DNA from: an uncultured Clostridia bacterium | Lineage (GTDB): Bacteria; Bacillota; Clostridia; Christensenellales; UBA1242 | Length of the DNA stretch: 54,294 bases | NCBI GenBank assembly: GCA_934772445.1 | Contig: CAKVMJ010000004.1 | Span: 1-54,294 of the forward strand | Direction of reading: 5' to 3' | Shown here: positions 16,832-25,160 of the stretch, one piece after another | How the letters are laid out: the number at the start of each line of letters is the position of its first letter | Numbering within the stretch: position 1 is the stretch's first letter | Position numbers and translations under genes: made by a program | Notes under the pieces: model-generated | What the model was told of the DNA's origin: nothing | The model's database searches: none | What the model saw: only the letters and a program-made list of their open reading frames with translations

Positions 16832-17836
16832 ATGGGAACTAAAGAGAATTTAAAGATTTTTAATAGCAATTTAAAATATTTAATGCAAGTTCATAATCTA
16901 ACTCAAAAGCAATTGAGTGAGCAAACAGGCATTAGTGCAGGAACTATAAATAATTATGTAACTAAATCTGCCGAGCCTTCTGTGGAGTTTTTATTAAACC
17001 TTAAAAAACTATATGGTGTTAATTTAGATGAGATGTTTACTCTTGATATGACCAAGCAAGTTAAGATAACGCCAAAAGATGAACTTAATCAAGAGAAGAT
17101 AAAGAAATATTTGGGTTCTTATATTATGTATTTCTATAACTCTAGCGAATACAAGGGAAAAGTTAGTGCTTATTCTAAGAATACTTTAAAATATGCTGTT
17201 TTAAGTTTTATTTATAAAGAAGAGAGCAACACGATTAAAGCCATTGCAAATTTCATAAAATCTAGAGATGAGGCTGAGGAAATTAAAACTTTGCTTGAAT
17301 CTAAAACCTCAGATTCGGAAATTGAGAAAGTTCACGAGTCTTATCCTCAACTTTATTATGGTAATTTAGAGATGTCTGACCTTCAATTATTTGTTTACTT
17401 AAAAAGTGAGGAATTAAACGACCAAAGTTTGATAATTCTAAATAATCCACCTTCAAACAAACTCTATGTTGGTGGACTTGGAACTGCCAATTCCGTTTCT
17501 AGGGGTAGGGAACATATGCCTTGCGTTCAATTTATCCTTGTTTCGAGAAACATTCTAAGAATACCAGATGGCGAGGTTTACAACCTATTATCTTTAGGTG
17601 TGAGCGATGTTAATGTTGAAACTGAAACCGACCAATTAATAGCCTTGTTTAAGAACCTATATGTTAATGTGGATTTGAAAGATGATTTAAGCGAGTTTCA
17701 AAAGAAAAAGATTGTTGAGAATAGTTTAACCAACACCTTAATCGAACTTATTGATGCAAATATGTTTAGATTTGCTAAAGTTTCTAATATGGAAGATGAT
17801 GATTACTATAGAATTATATGTGGAGAGGATTATTAA
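16832..17836 (+). CDS. XRE-family regulator with large unknown sensor domain
   Basis: Residues about 10-62 form a Cro/C1-type helix-turn-helix (LTQKQLSEQTGISAGTINNY and a following helix pair). The remaining roughly 270 residues are an unrecognised domain, which is long for a simple repressor and suggests ligand or protein sensing. The stop overlaps the start of the RSH-like gene by one base (TAATG), so the two proteins are translated together. I infer that it regulates or senses together with the alarmone-hydrolase homologue. No operator repeat was evident around the promoter. Confidence 0.8.
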   Translation: MGTKENLKIFNSNLKYLMQVHNLTQKQLSEQTGISAGTINNYVTKSAEPSVEFLLNLKKLYGVNLDEMFTLDMTKQVKITPKDELNQEKIKKYLGSYIMYFYNSSEYKGKVSAYSKNTLKYAVLSFIYKEESNTIKAIANFIKSRDEAEEIKTLLESKTSDSEIEKVHESYPQLYYGNLEMSDLQLFVYLKSEELNDQSLIILNNPPSNKLYVGGLGTANSVSRGREHMPCVQFILVSRNILRIPDGEVYNLLSLGVSDVNVETETDQLIALFKNLYVNVDLKDDLSEFQKKKIVENSLTNTLIELIDANMFRFAKVSNMEDDDYYRIICGEDY

Positions 17837-19278
17837 TGGATTATATTGAAACATATAACAAGATTATTCAACATCTTAAAGATAAGCAAGCAATGGCAAT
17901 TTCTAATGTTGAAAAAGCTTTTGAAGTGGCAAGTGAGCTTCATAAAAATCAATTTAGAAAAAGCGGTGAGCCATATATAATGCACCCAATTGAGGTGGCA
18001 CACATTCTAGAAAAAATGGATTTTGATACGAATGTTATCTGTGGTGGACTTTTGCACGACACCGTTGAAGATTGCAACTATACAATTGCTGATATAGAGA
18101 AGAATTTTAATCCAACCATAGCAAAAATTGTTGATGGTGTAACTGCTATTGAAGGTAATTTAGATAACCTTAGCGAAGATGAATTTCCTAAGTTTTTAGA
18201 GCAAGTTCAAACTTATCAAAAACTAATAACTGTTGGTAAAGAAAACCTATTTGCTTTCTATATTAAGTTTGCCGATAGACTTCATAATCTAAAAACGATT
18301 TCTTGTTTTCCTCATTATAAGCAGATGGCAAAAGTTAAAGAAACCGAGCAATGGATTTATCCTATTCTAAAGCTTTTAAACGCTAATGAATTTTATAGGC
18401 AAATTACAAATGAATGTTTTAAAATTCAAAACCAAGAAATGCAAAACTTTGATAAGATTTATTCCAAATATTTTGATTACAACCAAGAAAACACTCAAGA
18501 ATTAAAAGAAAAATTGAATATTTTATTAAATTCTTTTCAAAGAAAAAAGAAAATGAAAAATACATTGCAAAAAATTTCTATTAAGCCCTGCACAGAGTTG
18601 GAAGTTTTTAACCTTATTAAAAATGTTATGGGTGTTAGAAGCCTAAACGAAATTAAACAAAGTTATTTGAATAAGTTTCCAATAACAAAGATGTATTTAG
18701 TTTTTAATAATAATAAATCTGTGAAAGAATTAAACACTTTCTTATTAGATTTCTTGCAAGATAACAATATAAAAAATATATTAAAGATTTGTGGTTATGG
18801 TGTGGAAGAAAACACTGGCAAACCTTATATAACTTTAGTTGATGCAAAAAGAATAAAATACCAATGTTATATCTTTAATTCTAAAGACTATTTGATTTAT
18901 AAAAATGGTACTACCGATGGCGTGGATTTGAATTTCGTTGATGAAAGCACTGAAGAAGTTTCTGGCAATTATATTCAAGTTCGAACAAGGTCGGGAGAGA
19001 TAATTAAGATGCCTGAAAATTCCACTATCCTAGATTTTGCTTTTAAAATTCATAAGGATTTTGGCTTTTCAGTTAAGTATGCTTTTTTGAATGATGCTCC
19101 AACAAAATCTCCAATTTATTTAAAACTTAGTGATGGAGATAAAGTTAATTTGGTGGTGGAGAGAGATAACGAGGGCAATTGTAAAAACATCTCTCAAATT
19201 CGCTGGATTATGTATGCAAAAACTGACCAAGCACAAAAAGCACTCGTTCAGTATTTCGAAAACAAATCTTTGAAGTAG
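17836..19278 (+). CDS. RelA/SpoT homologue with intact hydrolase site, degenerate synthetase region and TGS domain
   Basis: I choose ATG 17836 because GGAGAGG lies just upstream and it overlaps the XRE stop; an in-frame ATG at 17818 adds six unlikely residues. The HD hydrolase domain (about 20-180) keeps the RSH signature: His50 (MHP), His74-Asp75 with Glu78-Asp79 (LLHDTVED) and Asp147 (FADRLHN). Between about 190 and 385 I cannot find the synthetase motifs (the KDYIxxPKxNGYxSLH type), so synthesis is probably lost. A TGS domain (about 393-455) is present, but the chain stops after it without the ACT domain, at 480 residues against about 720 for full RSH. It probably hydrolyses (p)ppGpp or a related nucleotide. 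Confidence 0.8.
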   Translation: MDYIETYNKIIQHLKDKQAMAISNVEKAFEVASELHKNQFRKSGEPYIMHPIEVAHILEKMDFDTNVICGGLLHDTVEDCNYTIADIEKNFNPTIAKIVDGVTAIEGNLDNLSEDEFPKFLEQVQTYQKLITVGKENLFAFYIKFADRLHNLKTISCFPHYKQMAKVKETEQWIYPILKLLNANEFYRQITNECFKIQNQEMQNFDKIYSKYFDYNQENTQELKEKLNILLNSFQRKKKMKNTLQKISIKPCTELEVFNLIKNVMGVRSLNEIKQSYLNKFPITKMYLVFNNNKSVKELNTFLLDFLQDNNIKNILKICGYGVEENTGKPYITLVDAKRIKYQCYIFNSKDYLIYKNGTTDGVDLNFVDESTEEVSGNYIQVRTRSGEIIKMPENSTILDFAFKIHKDFGFSVKYAFLNDAPTKSPIYLKLSDGDKVNLVVERDNEGNCKNISQIRWIMYAKTDQAQKALVQYFENKSLK

Positions 19279-19283
19279 ATTTT

Positions 19284-20060
19284 TTAAAAGATATTTATTA
19301 AAATTAAGCCAATAAGAATACCTAGCAATAAATATATTTGGGTGTTCTTATTTTTTGTTAACTCAAATGTTTCTGGTATTAATTCGAAAGCTGTTACATA
19401 TAACATCGCGCCACCAGCAAGCGCTAATGAAAACGATGTTATGCTTTCGTTTATTGAGCCAAGTAATAATCCAAACAGTCCTCCTAGAACAGTAACCGCT
19501 CCAGCAAGGAAACTTAATAATAATGCATTTCTTTTCTTAGCACCACTTGCCACTAAAGGTACACTTATTGCCATTCCCTCTGGTATATTATGAATGGCAA
19601 TCAATATTGTTAGGGGGATAAGCATTTTATTTTCTATAGCACCAAGTGTTCCGATAGCCATACCTTCTGGAAAATTATGCAGACCTATTGCCAAAAACAT
19701 AAGTATTCCAGTTCTAAATAGATGTTTGCTTAAGTCCTTTTCTGATTTATCTGTTGCTATTAATGCTAGTATGTTTATTTTAGATATTTCAACTTTTGCT
19801 TTTTTATTCACAAAGTAATCTAATAATAAAAGTATTACAATTGCCCAGAATATTCCTAAGCAAGTTGTGAGCAACGAACCATATTCCATTGCTTCCGGAA
19901 TTAAATCAAAAAATGTAATTCCAAGCATTATTCCGCCAGCAAAACTTAACATATTGGCAATAACTCTATTTGAAGATTTTCCTCCAATTATTCCAATGAG
20001 TCCGCCAAGGCTTGTCCCAATAATACCTGCAATGCTTGTAAATATTAATATCTTAATCAT
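19284..20060 (-). CDS. ZIP-family divalent metal transporter
   Basis: The 258-residue membrane protein has about eight hydrophobic helices and the two ZIP signature helices HNFPEGMA (about 122-129) and HNIPEGMAISVPL (about 157-169), whose His and Glu residues form the binuclear metal site. ZIP proteins of this length, such as ZupT, import zinc and related metals into the cytoplasm. The gene converges on the RSH-like gene with only five bases between the stops. No obvious metal-regulator operator was recognised upstream. Confidence 0.88.
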   Translation of the reverse strand: MIKILIFTSIAGIIGTSLGGLIGIIGGKSSNRVIANMLSFAGGIMLGITFFDLIPEAMEYGSLLTTCLGIFWAIVILLLLDYFVNKKAKVEISKINILALIATDKSEKDLSKHLFRTGILMFLAIGLHNFPEGMAIGTLGAIENKMLIPLTILIAIHNIPEGMAISVPLVASGAKKRNALLLSFLAGAVTVLGGLFGLLLGSINESITSFSLALAGGAMLYVTAFELIPETFELTKNKNTQIYLLLGILIGLILINIF

Positions 20061-20371
20061 ATTAAAATATATGATTTTTATTTTTTGATTATTATATTTA
20101 ATTTATATTTTTTATATTATATATTTTAACATTATATTTAAAATGTTTATTAATCTTAAAAGTTTTTGATATTAATTTAAAAGATTTTTAATTAAAAAAA
20201 GTGTACAATCAAGAATAACTTAAAATAAATTTAAAGTTAGTTTTAAAATTATTAACTAATAAGTAGGATTAAATGCTTAAGATAAATATTTTAAATCTTA
20301 TTTGATTGCAATTAAAAAACTGATTTGTTTATAAAGATTTTAAAAAACAAGATAATTAAGAAAGAGATTGC
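20061..20371. other. AT-rich intergenic interval
   Basis: Only low-complexity A/T sequence with scattered TATATT-like words is visible between the ZIP gene (5' end) and the asnS terminator. No ORF or stable structure is evident. Confidence 0.4.
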
Positions 20372-20406
20372 TTAAAAAAAGATTGAGAAATTTTCTCAAT
20401 CTTAAA
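20372..20406 (-). terminator. Terminator of asnS (minus strand)
   Basis: AAGATTGAGAA and its complement form a tight hairpin. On the minus strand a run of T follows. Confidence 0.8.
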
Positions 20407-20409
20407 ATA

Positions 20410-21795
20410 TTAGAATTCACAATTCTTTGGAGTTCTTGGGAATATCTCAACATCTCTTATGTTGCCAACACCTGTTACATACATAATAAATCTTTCAAAT
20501 CCAAGACCAAAACCGCTATGTTCAACAGAACCATATTTTCTTAGGTTTAGATACCACCAATAGTCTTTTTGTTTTAATCCACATTCGTTCATTCTGTTGA
20601 TAAGCTTATCTAAGTTATCTTCTCTTTGACTACCACCAGTAACTTCTCCAATACCTGGCATTAATAAATCGCAAGCTCTAACAGTTTTTCCATCTGGATT
20701 CTGTTTCATATAGAACGCTTTAATTTCCCTTGGATAATCTGTAACGAAAACTGGTCTTTTGAAAGTGGTTTCAGCTAAGAATCTTTCGTGTTCTGTTTGA
20801 ATATCTGAGCCCCATTCAACAGGGAATTCAAATTTATCGTTGTTCTTTTTCAAAATTTCAATTGCTTCTGTGTAGGAAATTCTTCCAAATTCGCTATTTA
20901 AAACATTGTTTAATCTATCTAGCAATGTTTTATCCACAAATGAATTAAAGAAATTCATTTCATCTGGACAATGTTCTAATAAGTGCCTAATTAAATATTT
21001 AAACATCTTTTCTTCTAAATCCATTGTATCATCAAGATCATAGAAAGCAATCTCTGGTTCAATCATCCAAAATTCGTTTGCGTGTCTGGTAGTGTTTGAA
21101 TTTTCAGCTCTGAATGTTGGACCAAATGTATAAATCTTACCAAATGCTAAAGCTAATGCTTCGCCTTCCAATTGTCCTGTTGGAGTTAGATAAACAGGTT
21201 TTCCAAATAAATCATCTTCTGGTTTAAATTCTTTAATTGTTTTATCATAAATATTTTGGTTTGTAACCCTGAATAAATCACTTCCGCCTTCGCAATCTGA
21301 TGATGTTAGGATAGGTGTGTGAACATAAACAAATCCGTTTTCATTAAAGAATTTATGAATAGCAAAAGCAAGTTCGCTTCTAACTCTATAAATTGCATTA
21401 TATAAGTTTGTTCTTGGTCTTAAATATGCAACACTTCTTAAAAATTCCACAGTTTGTCTTTTCTTTTGAATAGGATATTCAGCATCTGTTGCAGAAACTA
21501 TTTCAATACTCTTTGCCTTAACTTCAAATGGTTGTTTATTTTCTGGAGTTACAACTAAAGTTCCTTTAACAATAACGCTTGAACCAATATTTAAAGATGC
21601 AATTTCACTATAATTTTTAATATCGTTTGCATCAAAAACTATTTGAGCGTTTTTAAAGCAAGTACCATCATTTAAATCCATAAAACCAAAGTTTTTTGAA
21701 TCTCTTGTACTTTTAACCCAGCCAGCTAAAGTTATTTCTTTATTATTAAATGTATCTAATTCTTTGAATATTTTTCTGATGTCAATTTTTTCCAT
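20410..21795 (-). CDS. asnS: Asparagine--tRNA ligase
   Basis: The 461-residue class IIb synthetase charges tRNA-Asn. An OB-fold anticodon-binding domain (about 1-115, VKSTRDSKNFGFMDLNDG) precedes the catalytic core. Motif 2 is FRAENSNTTRH, and motif 3 is GLGFERFIMYVTG at the C-terminus. Length and sequence are canonical for AsnRS; the marker EFWMIEPE separates it from AspRS. A GGAG RBS precedes the ATG, and a minus-strand promoter -10 (TATAAT at 21825-21830) lies about 30 bases upstream. Confidence 0.96.
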   Translation of the reverse strand: MEKIDIRKIFKELDTFNNKEITLAGWVKSTRDSKNFGFMDLNDGTCFKNAQIVFDANDIKNYSEIASLNIGSSVIVKGTLVVTPENKQPFEVKAKSIEIVSATDAEYPIQKKRQTVEFLRSVAYLRPRTNLYNAIYRVRSELAFAIHKFFNENGFVYVHTPILTSSDCEGGSDLFRVTNQNIYDKTIKEFKPEDDLFGKPVYLTPTGQLEGEALALAFGKIYTFGPTFRAENSNTTRHANEFWMIEPEIAFYDLDDTMDLEEKMFKYLIRHLLEHCPDEMNFFNSFVDKTLLDRLNNVLNSEFGRISYTEAIEILKKNNDKFEFPVEWGSDIQTEHERFLAETTFKRPVFVTDYPREIKAFYMKQNPDGKTVRACDLLMPGIGEVTGGSQREDNLDKLINRMNECGLKQKDYWWYLNLRKYGSVEHSGFGLGFERFIMYVTGVGNIRDVEIFPRTPKNCEF

Positions 21796-21902
21796 ACCGC
21801 ATCTCCGTTATAAAATATGCTCACATTATACACTAATTTTTAAATTTTTAAAAGACTTTTGCCTAAATTTATGCAATATTCTTCGATTTTATTGAATAAG
21901 TG

Positions 21903-21931
21903 TTGAGATTTTAAAGGTCTTGTGTTATAAT
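21903..21931 (+). promoter_or_regulatory. Promoter of the 272-aa membrane protein gene
   Basis: TTGAGA (21903-21908), a 17-base spacer and TATAAT (21926-21931). It lies inside the longest possible reading of the downstream ORF and therefore fixes the true start at 21965. Confidence 0.75.
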
Positions 21932-21964
21932 ATAATTAGAGAAATGATGAAAGGTGGTAAAATT

Positions 21965-22783
21965 ATGGCGGAAATTAAAAATGCTTGGATTACTGAATCT
22001 GGCGAATATGTTGCTAAAACAACTCCAATTAAGGATATAAATGAAACTATTGATTCGGCAGAGCAAATTAGTTCTTATTTAGCTGGTGACCCTGTAAAGA
22101 TTAGCAAGAAAGAAGTTCAAAACTTAAGCGAGTTTTTCGATTTATCTAGCAAGCCAACAAAATTTAGAGATGCTTTTAGAAAGAAAGCAAATGCGGAAAA
22201 ATTCTCTGGTATATTAGAAAATGTTATGAATAAAACCATGGATAAGATTGATGATACAAAAGAGTTTTTTGATAACGCAAAAAGAGAGTTTTTAGCTGCT
22301 AGCGGTATTGCTGTGGGTACTGGTTTATTAACACTATGGATTTCTTTAGATGAAACATTACAACAAGCTCCAGATGGAATGTCACCTTGGATTACAGGTG
22401 CTATAGGTGCTTTGGGATTAGTTGTGGCTGGAAGAGGTGCTTTCAAAATGTTACAAGCAAAAAGAGAAGAGAATAAACAATCAAAGCTTTTTATTGGATT
22501 AGATGAAGCACAAAAGAAAAATGAAGAAACAATCTTTAATGCAGATTTGGCGATGAGCGATAAAGTTAACCAAATGGAAGAAAAGATTTATTCAGAAAAA
22601 GAGAACTCTCAAAGAGGCAAAGAAAGATTTGAGAGAATGCAAAGAGATATTGAGGGGGATAACTATATGGTTTCTTCTTCAGATATGAAATATATTGCAT
22701 CAAGTTCGGTTAGAGATGCTAAAGATTGGATGAATGAAGTTATGGCTGAATTTGATAACGATTTTGAAAAAGGTTCAAATTAA
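21965..22783 (+). CDS. Hypothetical protein with central membrane hairpin (272 aa)
   Basis: The start is ATG 21965 with AAAGGTGG upstream; an ATG at 21920 lies within the promoter. The sequence has a charged helical N-terminal half, two adjacent hydrophobic helices (about 125-142 and 150-170, GAIGALGLVVAGRGAF) and a charged, helical C-terminal region of about 90 residues. The layout suggests a membrane-anchored protein with both ends in the cytoplasm. The family is not recognised. The following 91-residue gene starts 17 bases later and is probably cotranscribed. Confidence 0.7.
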   Translation: MAEIKNAWITESGEYVAKTTPIKDINETIDSAEQISSYLAGDPVKISKKEVQNLSEFFDLSSKPTKFRDAFRKKANAEKFSGILENVMNKTMDKIDDTKEFFDNAKREFLAASGIAVGTGLLTLWISLDETLQQAPDGMSPWITGAIGALGLVVAGRGAFKMLQAKREENKQSKLFIGLDEAQKKNEETIFNADLAMSDKVNQMEEKIYSEKENSQRGKERFERMQRDIEGDNYMVSSSDMKYIASSSVRDAKDWMNEVMAEFDNDFEKGSN

Positions 22784-22800
22784 TAGTTAAGGAAAAAGTT

Positions 22801-23076
22801 ATGAAGAAAAATGATGTGTTTTTAATTGGTAATGTTCCATTTATGGTTGTTGAACTTATGGATACAGAGAGTAATGATGAATATGCAATGATTTTAAACT
22901 TAACAAATTGGAAAGAGATAGATATTGTTAAGGTTGAAACTAAAGATGATGGATATAAAATCAAGAAAGTGGAAAATGAATATCTTGCAACAAAAATTCG
23001 TTCCAATTTTAATGAGAAGATAAAAGCAACGCTTTTAAATGATTATAAAATTGAAGTTGTTGATGATGAGAAATAA
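22801..23076 (+). CDS. Small hypothetical protein (91 aa)
   Basis: This 91-residue soluble protein has alternating hydrophobic and charged residues that suggest beta strands, and no recognisable domain. AAGGAAAAAG serves as RBS, and a T13-ended terminator follows. It forms a two-gene operon with the preceding membrane-hairpin protein. Confidence 0.65.
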   Translation: MKKNDVFLIGNVPFMVVELMDTESNDEYAMILNLTNWKEIDIVKVETKDDGYKIKKVENEYLATKIRSNFNEKIKATLLNDYKIEVVDDEK

Positions 23077-23080
23077 TTTA

Positions 23081-23124
23081 ATGCCTTTTAATAAGTTTTC
23101 ATTAAAGGGCTTTTTTTTTTTTTG
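23081..23124 (+). terminator. Intrinsic terminator with T13 run
   Basis: GCCTTTTAAT pairs with ATTAAAGGGC, followed by a run of thirteen T. Confidence 0.85.
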
Positions 23125-23176
23125 CATAAAAAAGATTGTAAAAAGCAAACTAAAAGAAAAGTTTTAGGAGATAATT

Positions 23177-23548
23177 ATGCCAAACGCTGTTCAAGTTTTG
23201 TTAAACTCAATCTTTTCTTTTATTTATCTATTTTATCTCGATTTAAAGTCAGTTGCTTAAGTGTATTTTGAAAATAGTGGTTCTGTTTCAATACTTCCAA
23301 AAGGTGAGCAACGCACAACTATAGCGGTGGATTTGGTGAATTTGAAGATAGAAAAAGCATCACCACCAATATATTTGATAATTGATGAAAAAATATGTAA
23401 AGAAGAATTAAATGAGTTAAAAAAGGATACTAATTGGCTATTAAAAAAATTAAATATACAAAAGAAAAAGCAGATGAAAAGTATCCTGCTTTTAGAATTT
23501 GTTGAGAAATTAAATTCTTTCAATATTCATTATAAAAATAAAGATTAG
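23177..23548 (+). pseudogene. Internally deleted DUF421/YetF-type membrane protein gene
   Basis: A good RBS (TTAGGAG) precedes ATG 23177, which encodes 27 residues resembling the first helix of DUF421 proteins (VLLNSIFSFIYLF). A TAA stop at 23258 is followed in the same frame by a GTG-led stretch of 95 residues. That stretch matches the DUF421 C-terminal domain in pattern: ENSGSVSILPKGEQR, then PIYLIIDEKICKEEL, then WLLKKLN. The remaining membrane helices and the middle of the protein are missing. This looks like a gene that lost an internal segment, leaving both ends in one frame. The C-terminal piece could still be translated from GTG 23261, but no RBS is seen there. DUF421 functions are poorly known. 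Confidence 0.65.
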
Positions 23549-23556
23549 TAATAAAT

Positions 23557-23590
23557 GAAGCCAATTTTTTATTGGTTTTTTAATTTTTTT
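23557..23590 (+). terminator. Terminator of the DUF421 remnant
   Basis: AAGCCAAT and ATTGGTTTTTT form a small stem followed by T-rich sequence. Confidence 0.6.
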
Positions 23591-23618
23591 AAAAATTAGT
23601 AATTGAAAGATTAAAACA

Positions 23619-23653
23619 CGAAAAAACATTAGGTACTCCCTAATGTTTTTTAA
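23619..23653. terminator. Terminator of the small XRE gene, possibly bidirectional
   Basis: AAAAAACATTAG and CTAATGTTTTTT form a perfect stem that can work in both directions. Confidence 0.75.
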
Positions 23654-23883
23654 TCATCTAAATTATTGAATAATGGGCTATCAAAAAATTCTTTTAATGT
23701 TATACCTAATCCATCACATAAATATTGAATTGTTGCGAGTTTTGGATTTTGACTTCTTCCTGAAAAAATACTATTCACTGTGGATTGAATAACTCCCGAC
23801 ATTGTGCAAAGTTTGTTAGGTGTAATCTTGCGTTCGCTACAATATTGTAAAATTCTTTTACCAACTGCTTCGTGTAATTTCAT
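23650..23883 (-). CDS. Small XRE-family repressor
   Basis: The 77-residue protein is almost entirely a Cro/C1-type helix-turn-helix domain (ITPNKLCTMSGVIQSTVNSI as the DNA-binding segment), without a sensor domain. GGGAG precedes the ATG. It is divergent from the SHOCT-domain gene, and three copies of a GTGAAT-type element lie in the shared intergenic region. It is therefore probably an autoregulated repressor of both genes. Confidence 0.85.
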   Translation of the reverse strand: MKLHEAVGKRILQYCSERKITPNKLCTMSGVIQSTVNSIFSGRSQNPKLATIQYLCDGLGITLKEFFDSPLFNNLDD

Positions 23884-23909
23884 AGTAGAATTTTCTCCCT
23901 AAAATCATT

Positions 23910-24008
23910 AATGTATTCACAATAATTTTAGCAATCTATAAAAAATAATGTTGTGAATGCATTGACAACTATAAGGTAATTTTGTTATTATCTAATTGTG
24001 AATGTATC
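23910..24008. promoter_or_regulatory. Three operator-like repeats and promoter between divergent xre and SHOCT genes
   Basis: The element TTGTGAATRYATY occurs three times: 23910-23923 (inverted, near the xre start), 23951-23963 (overlapping the -35 TTGACA at 23962-23967) and 23995-24008 (just after the -10 TATTAT at 23986-23991). The middle copy contains the palindrome AATGCATT. Copies over the -35 and the start site are the positions expected for repression of the rightward promoter. Confidence 0.75.
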
Positions 24009-24035
24009 GTTAATGTGCGTAATGGGAGGAAATTT

Positions 24036-25001
24036 ATGAATAATAGCGTTGAGAATGAAAAACTTAAAAAGGTAAAAATATGGTTAATTGTTATTCAAAT
24101 TATATTGAGTGTGGCAGTTTTTGTAATTTTTGGATTTTGTTTTATAGAAGAAGATGTATGGTATATTTCAGGTTGGATATATGAATTTAGCTTTCTTTAT
24201 GGATTACTTGCTTTAATTATCTTCAATCTAATTTGTCTTGTTTTTTGGGGAATTTATGTGATGCAAGGTGCGAAAGCTGAAAATAATAAATATAAAGATG
24301 TTAGAAGTATATTGCGTAGCAACTTATTAAAAGAAACCTCATCATCATATAGTGTTTTTGTAAAAAACACAGATGATTCTAACGAAGCACTAGCAGGTAT
24401 AATAGGTTTAGATGAATACACATTGCAGGACTTACTATTGTCGGAACTGGTAGAAAATAAAATCAAACAGGGAATCTGGTGTAATATCTATAAAAAAGAT
24501 AATCAGTTGATTTTCTCACTCTCTGATAATAATTCAATGGCTATCTTAAATCAAATTGACCTACAACATATAAATAGGTATATAATTCCTATTGCAGTAA
24601 TTGACCATTATACGGTAACAGGTGAAAAGTATATGGTGTCTAATGTTGAAGGTGGCGGAGTTTCTGTTGGAGGGGCTGTTGCTGGTGGTTTGCTAGCTGG
24701 CGGTGTTGGTGCTCTTCTTGGTGGTCGAAAAAAAATTAGTACAAAAATTCAAGAGGTGGATGATCGACAAACAGAGTTGTTTTTTAAGTCTAATAATAAA
24801 ACTAAATGTTTTATAATGAATTACGAAGCGTGTGAAATATTAAATAAATTAATTCCTGAAAAGAATGAAAAAAATCAAAATAAAAGTGTTGTAAAACAAT
24901 CTAGTGCAGAAGAATTATCAAAATACTATGAATTATTGCAAAAAGGTATTATTACACAAAAAGAATTTGATAAAATTAAGTCAGATTTAATAGGAAATTA
25001 A
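24036..25001 (+). CDS. Membrane protein with glycine zipper and C-terminal SHOCT domain
   Basis: ATG 24036 has GGGAGG upstream; the longer reading from 23982 would start within the promoter. The 321-residue product has two membrane helices (about 15-37 and 48-75). A soluble domain follows, then a Gly/Val/Ala-rich zipper (GGAVAGGLLAGGVGALLGG, about 210-228). It ends with a SHOCT domain (about 285-321: ELSKYYELLQKGIITQKEFD). SHOCT domains are short oligomerisation or linker modules found in many Firmicutes and phage-associated proteins. Expression appears controlled by the divergent XRE repressor. Its role is unknown; toxin or stress-sensor functions are possibilities only. Confidence 0.78.
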   Translation: MNNSVENEKLKKVKIWLIVIQIILSVAVFVIFGFCFIEEDVWYISGWIYEFSFLYGLLALIIFNLICLVFWGIYVMQGAKAENNKYKDVRSILRSNLLKETSSSYSVFVKNTDDSNEALAGIIGLDEYTLQDLLLSELVENKIKQGIWCNIYKKDNQLIFSLSDNNSMAILNQIDLQHINRYIIPIAVIDHYTVTGEKYMVSNVEGGGVSVGGAVAGGLLAGGVGALLGGRKKISTKIQEVDDRQTELFFKSNNKTKCFIMNYEACEILNKLIPEKNEKNQNKSVVKQSSAEELSKYYELLQKGIITQKEFDKIKSDLIGN

Positions 25002-25040
25002 ATATAAAATAATTATAAAAAAACTATACTAAATTATTAT

Positions 25041-25076
25041 GAAGTGAACCTTATATGGTTCACTTCTTTTATCTTT
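25041..25076 (+). terminator. Intrinsic terminator after the SHOCT gene
   Basis: A perfect ten-base-pair stem GAAGTGAACC / GGTTCACTTC with a six-base loop, followed by TTTTAT. Confidence 0.9.
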
Positions 25077-25160
25077 AACTGTTTTATTTGTCAAATAGTA
25101 TTGTGTTTGACAAAAATCATATTTTTATGTTAACATTTTTAAAATAAAAGGGAGTAAAAA

